From: an uncultured Veillonella sp.
GTDB lineage: Bacteria; Bacillota; Negativicutes; Veillonellales; Veillonellaceae
NCBI GenBank assembly: GCA_915066865.1
Contig: CAJZEE010000041.1
Coordinates: 1 to 17,995, forward strand
Direction: 5' to 3'
Length of the DNA: 17,995 nt
The notes beneath the pieces were generated by a model. It ran no database searches. It worked only from the letters and a program-made list of their open reading frames with translations, and had not been told where the DNA came from. Each line of letters begins with the position of its first letter. The stretch's first letter is position 1. A program made the translations under genes and the position numbers. Below are positions 9,001 to 16,683 of this stretch, in pieces.

Positions 9001-9068
9001 CGTATACTACACAAAATGAACAGCAAAATGATGAAGAAAATCCACCAAGACTATATCCACTAGGTTAA
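6021..9068 (+). CDS. Large exported protein with a long Ala/Glu/Arg/Lys helix (TolA-like in composition)
   Basis: I do not recognise a named family. The 1015-residue protein starts at ATG 6021 with AGAGG at 6007-6011. A signal peptide covers about 1-26 (Ala/Met-rich core, cleavage after VEA). Residues 27-385 look like a globular domain, probably beta-rich, with no cysteines or obvious catalytic motif. A Gly-rich linker covers 386-432. Residues about 433-921 are almost only Ala, Glu, Lys and Arg with a few Leu, Ile and Gln. This is either a coiled coil or a stable single alpha helix. Three head-to-tail 29-residue repeats occupy 588-674. The last 94 residues are rich in Gln, Asn and Pro. I see no membrane helix after the signal, no LPxTG, no SLH and no TolA domain III. 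Automatic annotation may call it TolA because of composition. The gene begins 12 nt after whiA and ends its transcription unit. A role in spanning or stiffening the periplasm is a guess. Confidence 0.8.
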   Translation: MFSYKSRYCVAAAMAAMAALTGHVEARDIDLQSIGYFQFSPLPPSLVSQTDTLLLSDSPEYVGPVGGTLSAGTINGNGRIYFYHVNEMDLPHKIAIVLENQTAYPTSVHVMRQLKSVATPDYFAAGRDLSRKDLEQPLNESPDARPLYSLSIPPQGRQLIFSDLENTPVNRDALFTGIVDIKTEGPIFARVMMLPMGMDPVDASHWVKNLPIDEIQLRGTYTGAKRNMEVTTPFDTALGGAFVEIGNDREDTFINGVDEMQNKAFVRDRGNYGVSYTLKIPTKGNEPFRLYFNPLGGPYSGSFMVKALHQQGARRGQTDTRTYHIGGEDGISALGEGTILDSRLLGNYNAGDLLTLNFMPAGASNLPIRFLLIPESLANPQKHQTIAVNVPKDVKDILGHPTQGGTQIPVGPVGGKDGDKGAVDTKKSTIESPAKRAETIAHEETKKLSDKAVADVKKEAQLKKAKDEKEALARKKAEEARLAAEKAEMLRKAAEAKHAEIERKMAEKAEAERKAEEARKAEAARKAEMARIEAARKAEADRLEAARKAEEARLAAEAKRLEEESRIEAARIEAARKAEEERKAAEAKARFEAQRAAEKAALEAKKAEEERLAAEARARLEAQRKAEQEALEARRAEEARKAAEAKAALEAQRAAEQAALEAKRQEDARRAAEAKAALEAQQMEAARKAEEARRAEEARRAEEARIEAERKAEAARVAAEGKRAEEARKAEAARIEAARKAEQARLEAEARRAEEARKAEAARLEAQRRAEQERLEAARRAEEARIAAEAKRAEEVRRAEEARRIEEARRAEEARKAEAARIAAEARKAEQERLAAERVEAERQAAEARRLAEERYKAQLEAERKAEAARQQALAQAEIERKAKERAEAIQRVRDQQESARRRAELARQQLEAERKAAQASKRTPSFSELDDIHGDTSNVTIPNAVSIDELTKPRPTASQNTRRREQRQPQLLPNQQNVQINPVANESQQDQMPYTTQNEQQNDEENPPRLYPLG
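7782..8042 (+). repeat. Three tandem 87-nt (29-residue) repeats inside the helical gene
   Basis: Units run 7782-7868, 7869-7955 and 7956-8042, encoding residues 588-616, 617-645 and 646-674. Each unit follows the pattern x-A-x-(F/L)-EAQR-x-AE-x-x-ALEA and ends in AAEA, and a fourth, partial unit starts at 8043. The amino-acid pattern is kept, but synonymous codons (GCA/GCT/GCG, CGT/AGA, GAA/GAG) differ between units. The duplication is therefore either old or held by selection on the protein. A unit of 29 equals 7+11+11 residues rather than a multiple of 7. Confidence 0.8.
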
Positions 9069-9145
9069 GGTTCTTAATTTCTAAAAAAGAAATGTTAGAT
9101 TAAAGTTTAAGATATGGTAGTGGCTTAATAGCTGTTTAAATATAG

Positions 9146-9181
9146 AGAGGATAAGCAATTTTATATGCTTGTCCTCTTTTT
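9146..9181 (+). terminator. Intrinsic terminator closing the HAD-to-helical-protein unit
   Basis: A 12-bp stem pairs 9146-9157 with 9166-9177 (AGAGGATAAGCA with TGCTTGTCCTCT, one T-G wobble). It closes an 8-nt loop and runs into a T tract at 9177-9181. It lies 78 nt after the stop codon of the helical protein and before the pyr promoter, so it separates the two units. Confidence 0.9.
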
Positions 9182-9209
9182 AAAATCCATATGAATTTTG
9201 TGTTTTACA

Positions 9210-9238
9210 TTGACTTTCAAAGGTGGATTCAGTACAAT
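9210..9238 (+). promoter_or_regulatory. Promoter of the pyrimidine operon
   Basis: The -35 box TTGACT is at 9210-9215, followed by a 17-nt spacer and the -10 box TACAAT at 9233-9238. Both boxes are close to the sigma-A consensus. Transcription should begin near 9245, giving an untranslated leader of about 175 nt that carries the attenuator elements. Confidence 0.85.
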
Positions 9239-9249
9239 AAATAAAGAAA

Positions 9250-9279
9250 ATGCATATATGGTACGAGAGACCATTGCAT
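9250..9279 (+). promoter_or_regulatory. Hairpin at the 5' end of the pyr leader RNA
   Basis: The segments ATGCA (9250-9254) and TGCAT (9275-9279) pair, with an inner stem ATGGT (9258-9262) and ACCAT (9270-9274). There is a 3-nt bulge on the 5' side and the 7-nt loop is ACGAGAG. It sits just upstream of the PyrR box. Its loop contains the same GAGAG string as the PyrR box loop, which may be chance. It may simply protect the 5' end of the transcript. Confidence 0.45.
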
Positions 9280-9288
9280 AATACAATA

Positions 9289-9321
9289 CCTTTTAATTTA
9301 GTCCAGAGAGGCTGAGAAAGG
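9289..9321 (+). promoter_or_regulatory. PyrR-binding loop (anti-antiterminator) of the pyr operon
   Basis: The upper hairpin AGTCC-AGAGA-GGCT at 9300-9313 matches the known PyrR binding-loop consensus, including the bulged U and purine loop. A lower stem pairs CCTTT (9289-9293) with AAAGG (9317-9321). In Bacillus, PyrR bound to UMP stabilises this hairpin, which frees the downstream terminator to form. The AAAGG strand could instead pair with CCTTT at 9369-9373 in the terminator, forming the antiterminator when PyrR is not bound. The pyrR gene itself is not in this window. Confidence 0.88.
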
Positions 9322-9366
9322 AATATAGTTGAAGTGCCCATAGGGGCTTCTTTGTGCAAACTATTT

Positions 9367-9397
9367 GACCTTTTGCCCTGGGCAAAAGGTCTTTTTT
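9367..9397 (+). terminator. Attenuator terminator upstream of pyrB
   Basis: An 11-bp perfect stem pairs 9367-9377 with 9381-9391 (GACCTTTTGCC with GGCAAAAGGTC). It closes a CTG loop and is followed by six T residues at 9392-9397. It lies before the pyrB start rather than after a gene, so it must be conditional. Together with the PyrR loop at 9289-9321 it forms the attenuation switch. Between them, 9331-9350 holds a smaller GAAG..GCCC/GGGGCTTC hairpin that may be part of the antiterminator fold. Confidence 0.9.
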
Positions 9398-9420
9398 GTT
9401 ACGTGAGTTAGGAGGAAATC

Positions 9421-10371
9421 ATGGGACAAGTTAGCCTAAAAGGCAAAGATTTATTGGGTTTGCAAAATGTGTCACCTGAAGAAATCAAATTGATTTTAGA
9501 TGTGGCAAAGAAAATGAAGAAGATTGTTCTTTCTGATGACAAGAAGGTTCCACTTTTAAAGGGGAAATCCATTATTAACCTTTTTATGGAGCCAAGTACT
9601 CGTACCCGTAGTTCCTTTGAGTTAGCCGGCAAATACTTAGGGGCTGACGTGATCAATCTTTCTCCTAGTGGATCTTCCATGGGTAAAGGTGAAAGCTTCC
9701 GCGATACATTGTTAACTATGTCCTACATGGGCACAGATGCTATCGTAATGCGACACAGCGCAGAAGGTGCACCTTTATATGCTACGAAAGCCGTAGATCC
9801 TATTATCATTAACGCAGGCGATGGCGCTCATGAGCATCCAACACAAGCATTACTAGATATGTATTCTATCTTAGAGAAAAAGAAATCTATTGAAGGCCTA
9901 AAGGTGGTTATCCTTGGGGATATAATGCATAGTCGCGTAGCACGCTCCAACATTTATGGCCTTACAAAAATGGGGGCTGATGTACATCTAGCTGGTCCTC
10001 GTACAATGGTATATCCAGAATTTGAAAAATTAGGTGTTACCGTACACCATGATATTCGTGAAGCAGTGGCTGATGCAGATGTAGTTAACGTACTTCGCAT
10101 TCAATTAGAACGCATTCATTCTGCATTGTATCCTACAAATAGAGAATATGCTCGTATCTTTGGTATTAACAATGATGTATTAAATTTAGCTAAAGATGAT
10201 GTAATGGTAATGCATCCAGGTCCTATGAACCGCGGCCTTGAAATTGCACCAGATGTAGCATATTCTGATCAATCCGTAATTCAAGAACAGGTACGTAATG
10301 GCGTAGCTGTACGTATGGCTGTATTGTACTTAACTATTATCGGAGGTGACGGTAGTGAGCTTGCTTATTAA
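9421..10371 (+). CDS. pyrB: Aspartate carbamoyltransferase catalytic subunit
   Basis: This 316-residue protein condenses carbamoyl phosphate with aspartate to carbamoyl-aspartate, the first committed step of pyrimidine synthesis. The carbamoyl-phosphate motif STRTR is at 59-63. The mobile loop has S86 and K89 (SSMGKGES). RHSAEGAP starts at 111, GDGAHEHPTQALLD at about 133-146, and the C-terminal HPGPMNRG is present. Length fits the catalytic chain. No pyrI regulatory gene follows, so it should be an unregulated trimer of the Bacillus type. The ribosome binding site AGGAGG at 9410-9415 is 5 nt from the ATG and just after the attenuator. The 3' end overlaps pyrC. Confidence 0.97.
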   Translation: MGQVSLKGKDLLGLQNVSPEEIKLILDVAKKMKKIVLSDDKKVPLLKGKSIINLFMEPSTRTRSSFELAGKYLGADVINLSPSGSSMGKGESFRDTLLTMSYMGTDAIVMRHSAEGAPLYATKAVDPIIINAGDGAHEHPTQALLDMYSILEKKKSIEGLKVVILGDIMHSRVARSNIYGLTKMGADVHLAGPRTMVYPEFEKLGVTVHHDIREAVADADVVNVLRIQLERIHSALYPTNREYARIFGINNDVLNLAKDDVMVMHPGPMNRGLEIAPDVAYSDQSVIQEQVRNGVAVRMAVLYLTIIGGDGSELAY

Positions 10372-11641
10372 AAATGGTACGGTAGTTAATCCGGCAAAAA
10401 AACAAAACGAAGTAGCAGATGTTCTCGTAAAAGATGGTAAAATTGCAGCCATCGGTCAAAACTTGAGTGCTGAAGGTGCTGAAGTTTATGATGCAACAGG
10501 GCTTATCGTAGCACCTGGTCTTATCGATATTCACACACATTTGCGCGAACCAGGCCAAGAAGCTAAAGAAGATTTCCACTCTGGTACACAAGCGGCTGCT
10601 GCAGGTGGTTTCACACGTGTTGTCACTATGGCTAATACTAACCCAGTTGTAGATAATGCTGCACTTGTAAGAGGTTTACAAAAACAGGCTGAACTCACTG
10701 GCGTTGTGAAAGTAGAATTTATTGGCGCTGTATCAAAAGGCCTAGAAGGTAAGGAACTTGCTGAAATGGGCGATATGGCAGAAGCTGGTGTAGTAGCATT
10801 CTCCGATGATGGTCACTATGTAGAAAATGCTGCATTTATGCGTCGTGCCTTAGAATACTCGTCCATGTTTAATAAAATGGTTATCGACCATGCAGAAGAT
10901 ATTACATTGACTAAAAATGGCCATATGCATGAAGGTATTGTTTCTTATGAATTAGGTGTTATTGGTCGTCCTGCAGTAGCTGAAGATTTGGCTGTTGCTC
11001 GTGATATCTTGTTATCTGAAATGACAGGTGGTCATATCCATATCGCCCACGTAAGTAGTAAAAATACTGTAGATATGGTGCGCCGTGCGAAGGCTAAAGG
11101 CCTTAATGTAACATGTGAAGTTACAAGCCAACATTTATCTTTCACAGATGAATACCTACGCGAATATAACCCAGCATTCAAAATGGCTCCTCCAATTCGC
11201 TCTGAAGATCATCGTCAAGCATTATTAGAAGGCTTGAAAGATGGTACAATCGATGCGATTATTACAGACCATGCACCACATGCATATGAAGAAAAAGACC
11301 ATGAATTCTGCTGTGCACCAAATGGTTTCAGTGGCCTCGAAACATCTTTGGCGGCGGTTATTACTAATGCATATGGTCCTGATAAACTAAGCATCGATCA
11401 AGTTGTGTACTATATGAGTACTCGACCAGCTGAGTTGATGCACCTTGATGCAGGTGTTCTTGAAGTTGGCAAGCCAGCAGATATTACCGTATTCTCCACG
11501 ACTGAAGAATGGACAGTAGATCGAAATAAATTCTATACAAAAGGTAAAGTTAGCCCATTTGATGGTATGACTGTTACAGGTAAAGCTAAACTCACAGTAG
11601 TTGATGGCAAAATTGTTATGAAGGAGGGCGTAGTCTTATAA
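10355..11641 (+). CDS. pyrC: Dihydroorotase, class I
   Basis: This 428-residue zinc amidohydrolase cyclises carbamoyl-aspartate to dihydroorotate. The metal ligands are visible: HTH (H60, H62) in DIHTHLREPG, the Asp of FSDDG at 151-152, H179 in DHAED, H232 in HIAHVSS and D305 in TDHAPHA. The spacing is that of the Bacillus-type enzyme. The chosen start is GTG 10355, because the strong ribosome binding site GGAGG (10342-10346) lies 8 nt upstream and the protein then begins MSLLIKNGTVV. A GTG at 10346 is in frame, but it overlaps that site. The start lies inside pyrB (17-nt overlap), which suggests translational coupling. The stop overlaps the carA start. Confidence 0.95.
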   Translation: MSLLIKNGTVVNPAKKQNEVADVLVKDGKIAAIGQNLSAEGAEVYDATGLIVAPGLIDIHTHLREPGQEAKEDFHSGTQAAAAGGFTRVVTMANTNPVVDNAALVRGLQKQAELTGVVKVEFIGAVSKGLEGKELAEMGDMAEAGVVAFSDDGHYVENAAFMRRALEYSSMFNKMVIDHAEDITLTKNGHMHEGIVSYELGVIGRPAVAEDLAVARDILLSEMTGGHIHIAHVSSKNTVDMVRRAKAKGLNVTCEVTSQHLSFTDEYLREYNPAFKMAPPIRSEDHRQALLEGLKDGTIDAIITDHAPHAYEEKDHEFCCAPNGFSGLETSLAAVITNAYGPDKLSIDQVVYYMSTRPAELMHLDAGVLEVGKPADITVFSTTEEWTVDRNKFYTKGKVSPFDGMTVTGKAKLTVVDGKIVMKEGVVL

Positions 11642-12708
11642 TGAAAGGCAAGTTAGTTCTTGAAGATGGTTCCGTGTTTGAAGGTTCCTTATTAGGTGGC
11701 GCCCCAACGGTAGGCGAAGTTGTATTTAACACAGGTATGACAGGGTATCAAGAAATCTTGACTGATCCATCCTATGCGGATCAAATTATTACATTAACCT
11801 ATCCTTTAATTGGTAATTATGGTACTTTAAATTCTATTACTCAAGGTCCTAAACCATATTGTAAAGGTTTTATTGTAGGTGAACTGTGTGACTTTCCATC
11901 TAACTGGCAAAATGAAGGCCTATTTAGTGAGTATCTTCGTTTGCACGGCATCCCTTGCCTTTATGATGTAGATACACGTGCGATTACACGTGTTCTTCGT
12001 AACCATGGTGTAATGAAGGGCGTACTAGTACGCTCTGATTACCCTATGGAGGATATTCAAAAATTGTTTAAACAAGACTTGCCAACAGATCAAGTTATGC
12101 GTGTAACTACAAAATGGCAAGGTATGCGTGGAGATAAAAATGCTGAATTCCACGTAGCGGTAATGGATTATGGTGTAAAGGAAAATATCCTTCGCTCTCT
12201 AGAAGCTGCAGGCTGTCGTCTTACTGTATTTCCTGCAGATGCTAAGGCCGAAGATGTGTTGGCAGCAAATCCAGATGGTATCTTTTTATCTAATGGCCCT
12301 GGAGACCCTCAAGATCTTGGCTATGCAGTAGAAGAAGTAAAGAAGATGTTTGGTAAGAAACCAATCTTTGGCATCTGTATGGGGCATCAAGTATTGGCAC
12401 AAGCCTATGGTGGGACTACATTCAAATTGAAATTTGGTCACCGTGGTTCTAACCATCCTGTACAAGATTTACGTACTGGTCGGGTATATATTACATCTCA
12501 AAATCATGGCTATGCGGTAGATGATACTTCTTTGCCAGCTTTTGTAGAAATTACACATCGTAGTGTAAATGATGGAACCGTAGAAGGTATGCGTCATAAA
12601 GAATTGCCAATCTTCTCCGTACAATACCATCCAGAAGCATCCCCAGGACCTACTGATAACCTATATTTATTTGACGAATTTGAAGACTTAATGAGAAAGG
12701 GAAAATAA
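11641..12708 (+). CDS. carA: Carbamoyl-phosphate synthase small (glutaminase) subunit
   Basis: This 355-residue subunit hydrolyses glutamine and channels ammonia to CarB. The N-terminal CPSase small-chain domain (about 1-150) includes NTGMTGYQEILTDPSYA near 30-46. The class I glutamine amidotransferase domain follows from about 170. Its nucleophile is C246 in GICMGHQ, and it is completed by H330 and E332 in HPEASPGP. The start ATG overlaps the pyrC stop by one base (TAATG). CarB follows with a one-base gap. Being inside the pyr operon, this copy is the pyrimidine (PyrAA) type. Whether a second, arginine-specific copy exists elsewhere is unknown. Confidence 0.96.
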   Translation: MKGKLVLEDGSVFEGSLLGGAPTVGEVVFNTGMTGYQEILTDPSYADQIITLTYPLIGNYGTLNSITQGPKPYCKGFIVGELCDFPSNWQNEGLFSEYLRLHGIPCLYDVDTRAITRVLRNHGVMKGVLVRSDYPMEDIQKLFKQDLPTDQVMRVTTKWQGMRGDKNAEFHVAVMDYGVKENILRSLEAAGCRLTVFPADAKAEDVLAANPDGIFLSNGPGDPQDLGYAVEEVKKMFGKKPIFGICMGHQVLAQAYGGTTFKLKFGHRGSNHPVQDLRTGRVYITSQNHGYAVDDTSLPAFVEITHRSVNDGTVEGMRHKELPIFSVQYHPEASPGPTDNLYLFDEFEDLMRKGK

Positions 12709-12709
12709 T

Positions 12710-15700
12710 ATGACCTCAGAAGCAAAAAAAGTACTTGTAATTGGTTCTGGTCCAATTATTATCGGCCAAGCTGCAGAGTTTGACTATGCTGGCACACAAG
12801 CATGCCGTTCCCTTCGAGAAGAGGGTTATAAAGTAGTATTGGTTAACTCTAACCCTGCTACTATTATGACTGATACAGATATTGCAGACCGCGTATATGT
12901 AGAACCGATTAGTCTTGAATTCGTAACAGAAGTAATTAAAAAAGAACGCCCTTGGGGCTTGTTGGCTACATTAGGTGGTCAAGTAGGCCTTAATATGGCC
13001 GTACAATTGTCTGAAGCGGGCGTATTAGAAAAATATGGTGTAAAACTTCTTGGTACAACTCTTGAAGCTATTAAACAAGCCGAAGACCGTGAACTCTTCA
13101 AAGAAGCGATGAAGGAAATTAATCAACCAGTTCCTGAATCCGATATCTTTAACGATCTTGAAGAAGCAGTAACCTTTGCTAATCGCATTGGGTATCCTAT
13201 TATCATCCGCCCTGCATACACGTTAGGCGGTACAGGTGGCGGTATTGCCCATAACGAAGATGAAATGTATGAAATCACACGTCGTGGTTTGAAACTTTCA
13301 CCAATTCACCAAATTCTAGCAGAACGTTCCGTTGCAGGCTGGAAAGAAATTGAATACGAAGTAATGCGCGATAGTGCAGATAATTGCATCATCGTATGTA
13401 ACATGGAGAATATTGACCCTGTTGGTGTGCATACTGGGGACTCTATCGTTGTGGCACCAAGCCAAACCTTGAATGATATTCAATACCAAATGCTGCGTAC
13501 CGCATCCGTTGAGATTATCCGTTATTTAAAAATCGAAGGTGGTTGTAACGTACAATACGCTTTGAATCCAAATAGCAACGAATATATTGTTATCGAAGTA
13601 AACCCTCGCGTATCTCGTTCCTCTGCATTGGCATCTAAAGCAACAGGTTATCCAATTGCGAAGGTAGCCGCAAAAATTGCAGTAGGCATGACATTGGATC
13701 AAATTACAAATGCTGTAACAGGCGAAACAAAAGCATGCTTCGAGCCTACACTCGACTATGTAGTAACGAAGTTCCCACGTTGGCCATTTGAAAAATTCAA
13801 TTTGGCGGACCGCACATTGGGCACTCAAATGAAGGCTACTGGCGAAGTTATGGCTATCGACCGCTCTTTAGAAGGGTCTTTGTTAAAAGCAATTCGTTCC
13901 TTGGAGATCGGTTTAGACCATATTGAGCTTAAGAAAATCGCCCATGAATCCATGGAACAGCTTATCGAACGTTTACACTTAGTAGATGATGAACGTATCT
14001 ATGTTGTGGCAGAAGCTCTTCGCAAGGGGATTAGTGTAGAAAAAATCCACTATATTACAAAAATTGATACATTCTTTATTGAAAAAATCAAAAACATTGT
14101 TAATGTAGAAAAAGCATTGGCTGAACAGGGCTTAACAGAAGATGTATTGCGCAAAGCAAAACGCTATTCCTTCACCGATTCTGTTATTGCTCGCTATGCT
14201 AATACAACTGTAGAAGAAGTTCGCGCAAAACGTAAAGAATGGAACATTCTACCAACATATAAATACGTAGATACATGTGCGGCAGAATTTGAATCTAAAA
14301 CGCCGTACTATTATAGTGCCTATGCGCAAGAAGATGAAGTTAAACCACTAGGTGAAAAATCTGTAGTAGTACTTGGTTCTGGGCCAATTCGCATTGGTCA
14401 AGGCGTAGAGTTTGACTATTGTTCCGTACACTCATCTTGGGCACTCCGTAAAGCGGGTTACCAATCCATTATGATTAATAACAACCCAGAAACAGTTTCT
14501 ACAGACTTTGATATTTCTGATTCTTTATACTTTGAGCCATTGACTGTGGACGATGTTATGGAAATCATTGATAAAGAACAGCCAGTTGGCGTTATCGCTC
14601 AATTCGGTGGACAAACAGCGATTAACTTGGCAGGCCCATTGGCTAAGCGCGGTGTAAAAATTCTTGGTACATCCGTGGATAGCATCGATATGGCAGAAGA
14701 CCGTGAACGCTTTGATGAATTGTTGGCGAAGCTTGGTATCCCTCGCCCAGTAGGTGCTTTGGTAACCTCTGATGAAGAAGCACAAGAAGCAGCTAAAAAG
14801 TTGAAATACCCGTTAATCGTTCGCCCTTCTTATGTATTGGGCGGTCGTGCGATGGAAATCGTATACAACGATAAAGAGCTTGATGTATACATGAAGGAAG
14901 CCGTAGTAGCATCTAAGGAGCATCCTGTTCTTATCGACCGTTACATGGTTGGTATGGAGGTAGAGGTTGACGCTATTTCTGACGGTACCGATGTATGTAT
15001 CCCTGGTATTATGGAACAAATCGAACGCGCCGGTGTTCACTCTGGTGACTCCATGGCTGTTTATCCAGCTCAACATTTGAGCCAAGAATTGATTGATCAA
15101 ATCGTTGATTATACACGTCGTATTGCAGTAGGCCTTAATGTTAAAGGTGTACTTAATATTCAATATATCGTGGCTGATGGTGAACTTAACGTTATCGAAG
15201 TTAACCCTCGTTCTAGCCGTACTGTACCATTCATTTCTAAGGTTACAGATATCAATATGGTAGAATGTGCAACACGCATTGCCCTTGGTGAAAGCTTAAA
15301 AGACTTAGGCTTACCACTTGGTCTTGTACCTAATAAACCATATGTAGCTGTAAAAGCACCTGTATTCTCCTTCTCTAAAATGGGTCTTGTAGAAATCGCT
15401 CTTGGACCTGAAATGAAATCTACTGGTGAGGTTATGGGGATTGGTCGCACATATTCTGAAGCTTTATTCAAAGCTATCAATGGTGCCAACATGCGTATCC
15501 CAGAGGATGGTACAATCCTTATGACTGTTGCAGACCGCGATAAAGAGGAGGCTAGTCAATTAGCAAAAGGCTTTATTGATTTGGGCTATCATATTGAAGC
15601 AACTGGTGGTACTGGTAAATACTTCAAAGAACATGGCGTTGACTGCAAGGTAGTTAACAAAATCTCTGAAGGTGATGATAACTGTGCTGACCACATTCAT

Positions 15701-15910
15701 CAAGACAAAGTCGATCTTGTACTTAATACATTGACTGCAGGGAAACGACCTGAACGCGAAGGATTCCAATTGCGCCGTCTTGCTGTAGAAATGGGTACAC
15801 CATGCTTAACAAGTCTCGATACAGCACGGGAAGTATTGCGTGTTGTGGCGAATCGTAAAAATAATGCAAATTACACTGTAGAAGCGTTACAAGATTTTGA
15901 ATTGGAGTAA
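12710..15910 (+). CDS. carB: Carbamoyl-phosphate synthase large subunit
   Basis: This 1066-residue protein makes carbamoyl phosphate from ammonia, bicarbonate and two ATP. The two homologous halves are clear. The first begins with GSGPIIIGQAAEFDYAG near 12-28. The second begins with GSGPIRIGQGVEFDYCS near 555. Each carries an ATP-grasp domain with a VNPR signature. The oligomerisation region lies at about 400-550. From about 937 the C-terminal MGS-like domain starts (VADRDKEEA) and includes a TGGTGKY loop near 965. This is the region where UMP and other effectors act in relatives. Length is normal. The ribosome binding site AAAGGG is at the end of carA. Confidence 0.97.
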   Translation: MTSEAKKVLVIGSGPIIIGQAAEFDYAGTQACRSLREEGYKVVLVNSNPATIMTDTDIADRVYVEPISLEFVTEVIKKERPWGLLATLGGQVGLNMAVQLSEAGVLEKYGVKLLGTTLEAIKQAEDRELFKEAMKEINQPVPESDIFNDLEEAVTFANRIGYPIIIRPAYTLGGTGGGIAHNEDEMYEITRRGLKLSPIHQILAERSVAGWKEIEYEVMRDSADNCIIVCNMENIDPVGVHTGDSIVVAPSQTLNDIQYQMLRTASVEIIRYLKIEGGCNVQYALNPNSNEYIVIEVNPRVSRSSALASKATGYPIAKVAAKIAVGMTLDQITNAVTGETKACFEPTLDYVVTKFPRWPFEKFNLADRTLGTQMKATGEVMAIDRSLEGSLLKAIRSLEIGLDHIELKKIAHESMEQLIERLHLVDDERIYVVAEALRKGISVEKIHYITKIDTFFIEKIKNIVNVEKALAEQGLTEDVLRKAKRYSFTDSVIARYANTTVEEVRAKRKEWNILPTYKYVDTCAAEFESKTPYYYSAYAQEDEVKPLGEKSVVVLGSGPIRIGQGVEFDYCSVHSSWALRKAGYQSIMINNNPETVSTDFDISDSLYFEPLTVDDVMEIIDKEQPVGVIAQFGGQTAINLAGPLAKRGVKILGTSVDSIDMAEDRERFDELLAKLGIPRPVGALVTSDEEAQEAAKKLKYPLIVRPSYVLGGRAMEIVYNDKELDVYMKEAVVASKEHPVLIDRYMVGMEVEVDAISDGTDVCIPGIMEQIERAGVHSGDSMAVYPAQHLSQELIDQIVDYTRRIAVGLNVKGVLNIQYIVADGELNVIEVNPRSSRTVPFISKVTDINMVECATRIALGESLKDLGLPLGLVPNKPYVAVKAPVFSFSKMGLVEIALGPEMKSTGEVMGIGRTYSEALFKAINGANMRIPEDGTILMTVADRDKEEASQLAKGFIDLGYHIEATGGTGKYFKEHGVDCKVVNKISEGDDNCADHIHQDKVDLVLNTLTAGKRPEREGFQLRRLAVEMGTPCLTSLDTAREVLRVVANRKNNANYTVEALQDFELE

Positions 15911-15915
15911 TAACC

Positions 15916-16683
15916 ATGAGTGGCTATGTAGAACAGGGCGAAGTCGTTCGCAATGAGCAAATAGGCTCTGATGTGTGGATTATGGATGTTCACGCACCAA
16001 AACAAGCAACAGAAGCAAAGGTAGGACAGTTTTGTAATGTTCGCGTAGCGGACTCTACGGCACCATTGTTGCGCCGCCCTATTAGCTATGCTGGATTTGA
16101 TGCCCGAAAGGGTACGATTACCCTTTTGTATCGCGTCGTAGGCAAGGGGACTGAAATTATGACACGTCTCGTGCCTGGTGATACATTAGATTGTTTAGGT
16201 CCTTTGGGCGAACCGTTTGAAACATCTAATAATATGCTTCTCGTTGGCGGTGGCGTTGGTATTGCACCGATGCTATGTATTGCCTCTCATTTGCAAAAAG
16301 GTGAAGAAGCACAAGTTATTCTTGGTTTTAGAAATGAAAGTGAAACCTTCTGGGCTGATTTATTTAAAGATACGCCTGTTCAAGTCCACATCACTACTGA
16401 TGATGGTAGCGTAGGTACAAAAGGCTTCCCTACAGCAATCATGGCTGACCTAATTAATGCTAATTCGTTTACTTCTGTTATGACTTGTGGTCCTATGCCT
16501 ATGATGAAAGGCGTAGCTCAAGTGGCTAAAGAACTCAATGTGCCTTGCCAAGTGTCTCTTGAGGAACGTATGGGCTGTGGTACGGGCGGTTGTTTAGGTT
16601 GTGCTTGTGATGGTGCCGGTGGCAAACGTTATAAAGTTTGTAAAGATGGTCCTGTATTCCCAGCTGAGGAGGTGTTCTTTTAA
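15916..16683 (+). CDS. pyrK: Dihydroorotate dehydrogenase electron-transfer subunit
   Basis: This 255-residue subunit passes electrons from PyrD to NAD+ in the class 1B enzyme. The ferredoxin-reductase-like domain binds FAD with RRPISYA at 53-59. The NAD-binding domain starts with GGGVGIAP at 111-118. A C-terminal [2Fe-2S] motif has cysteines at 221, 226, 229 and 242 (CxxxxCxxC then a fourth 13 residues on). GGAG at 15904-15907 serves as ribosome binding site and overlaps the carB stop region. The stop overlaps the pyrD start by one base. The pairing with PyrD identifies the class 1B system rather than other sulfide dehydrogenase-like paralogues. Confidence 0.95.
   Translation: MSGYVEQGEVVRNEQIGSDVWIMDVHAPKQATEAKVGQFCNVRVADSTAPLLRRPISYAGFDARKGTITLLYRVVGKGTEIMTRLVPGDTLDCLGPLGEPFETSNNMLLVGGGVGIAPMLCIASHLQKGEEAQVILGFRNESETFWADLFKDTPVQVHITTDDGSVGTKGFPTAIMADLINANSFTSVMTCGPMPMMKGVAQVAKELNVPCQVSLEERMGCGTGGCLGCACDGAGGKRYKVCKDGPVFPAEEVFF

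Noticed and set aside
6021..9068. Naming the helical protein TolA
   Set aside because: The resemblance is low-complexity Ala/Glu/Lys composition. The TolA N-terminal anchor with retained membrane helix and the C-terminal domain III are not seen.
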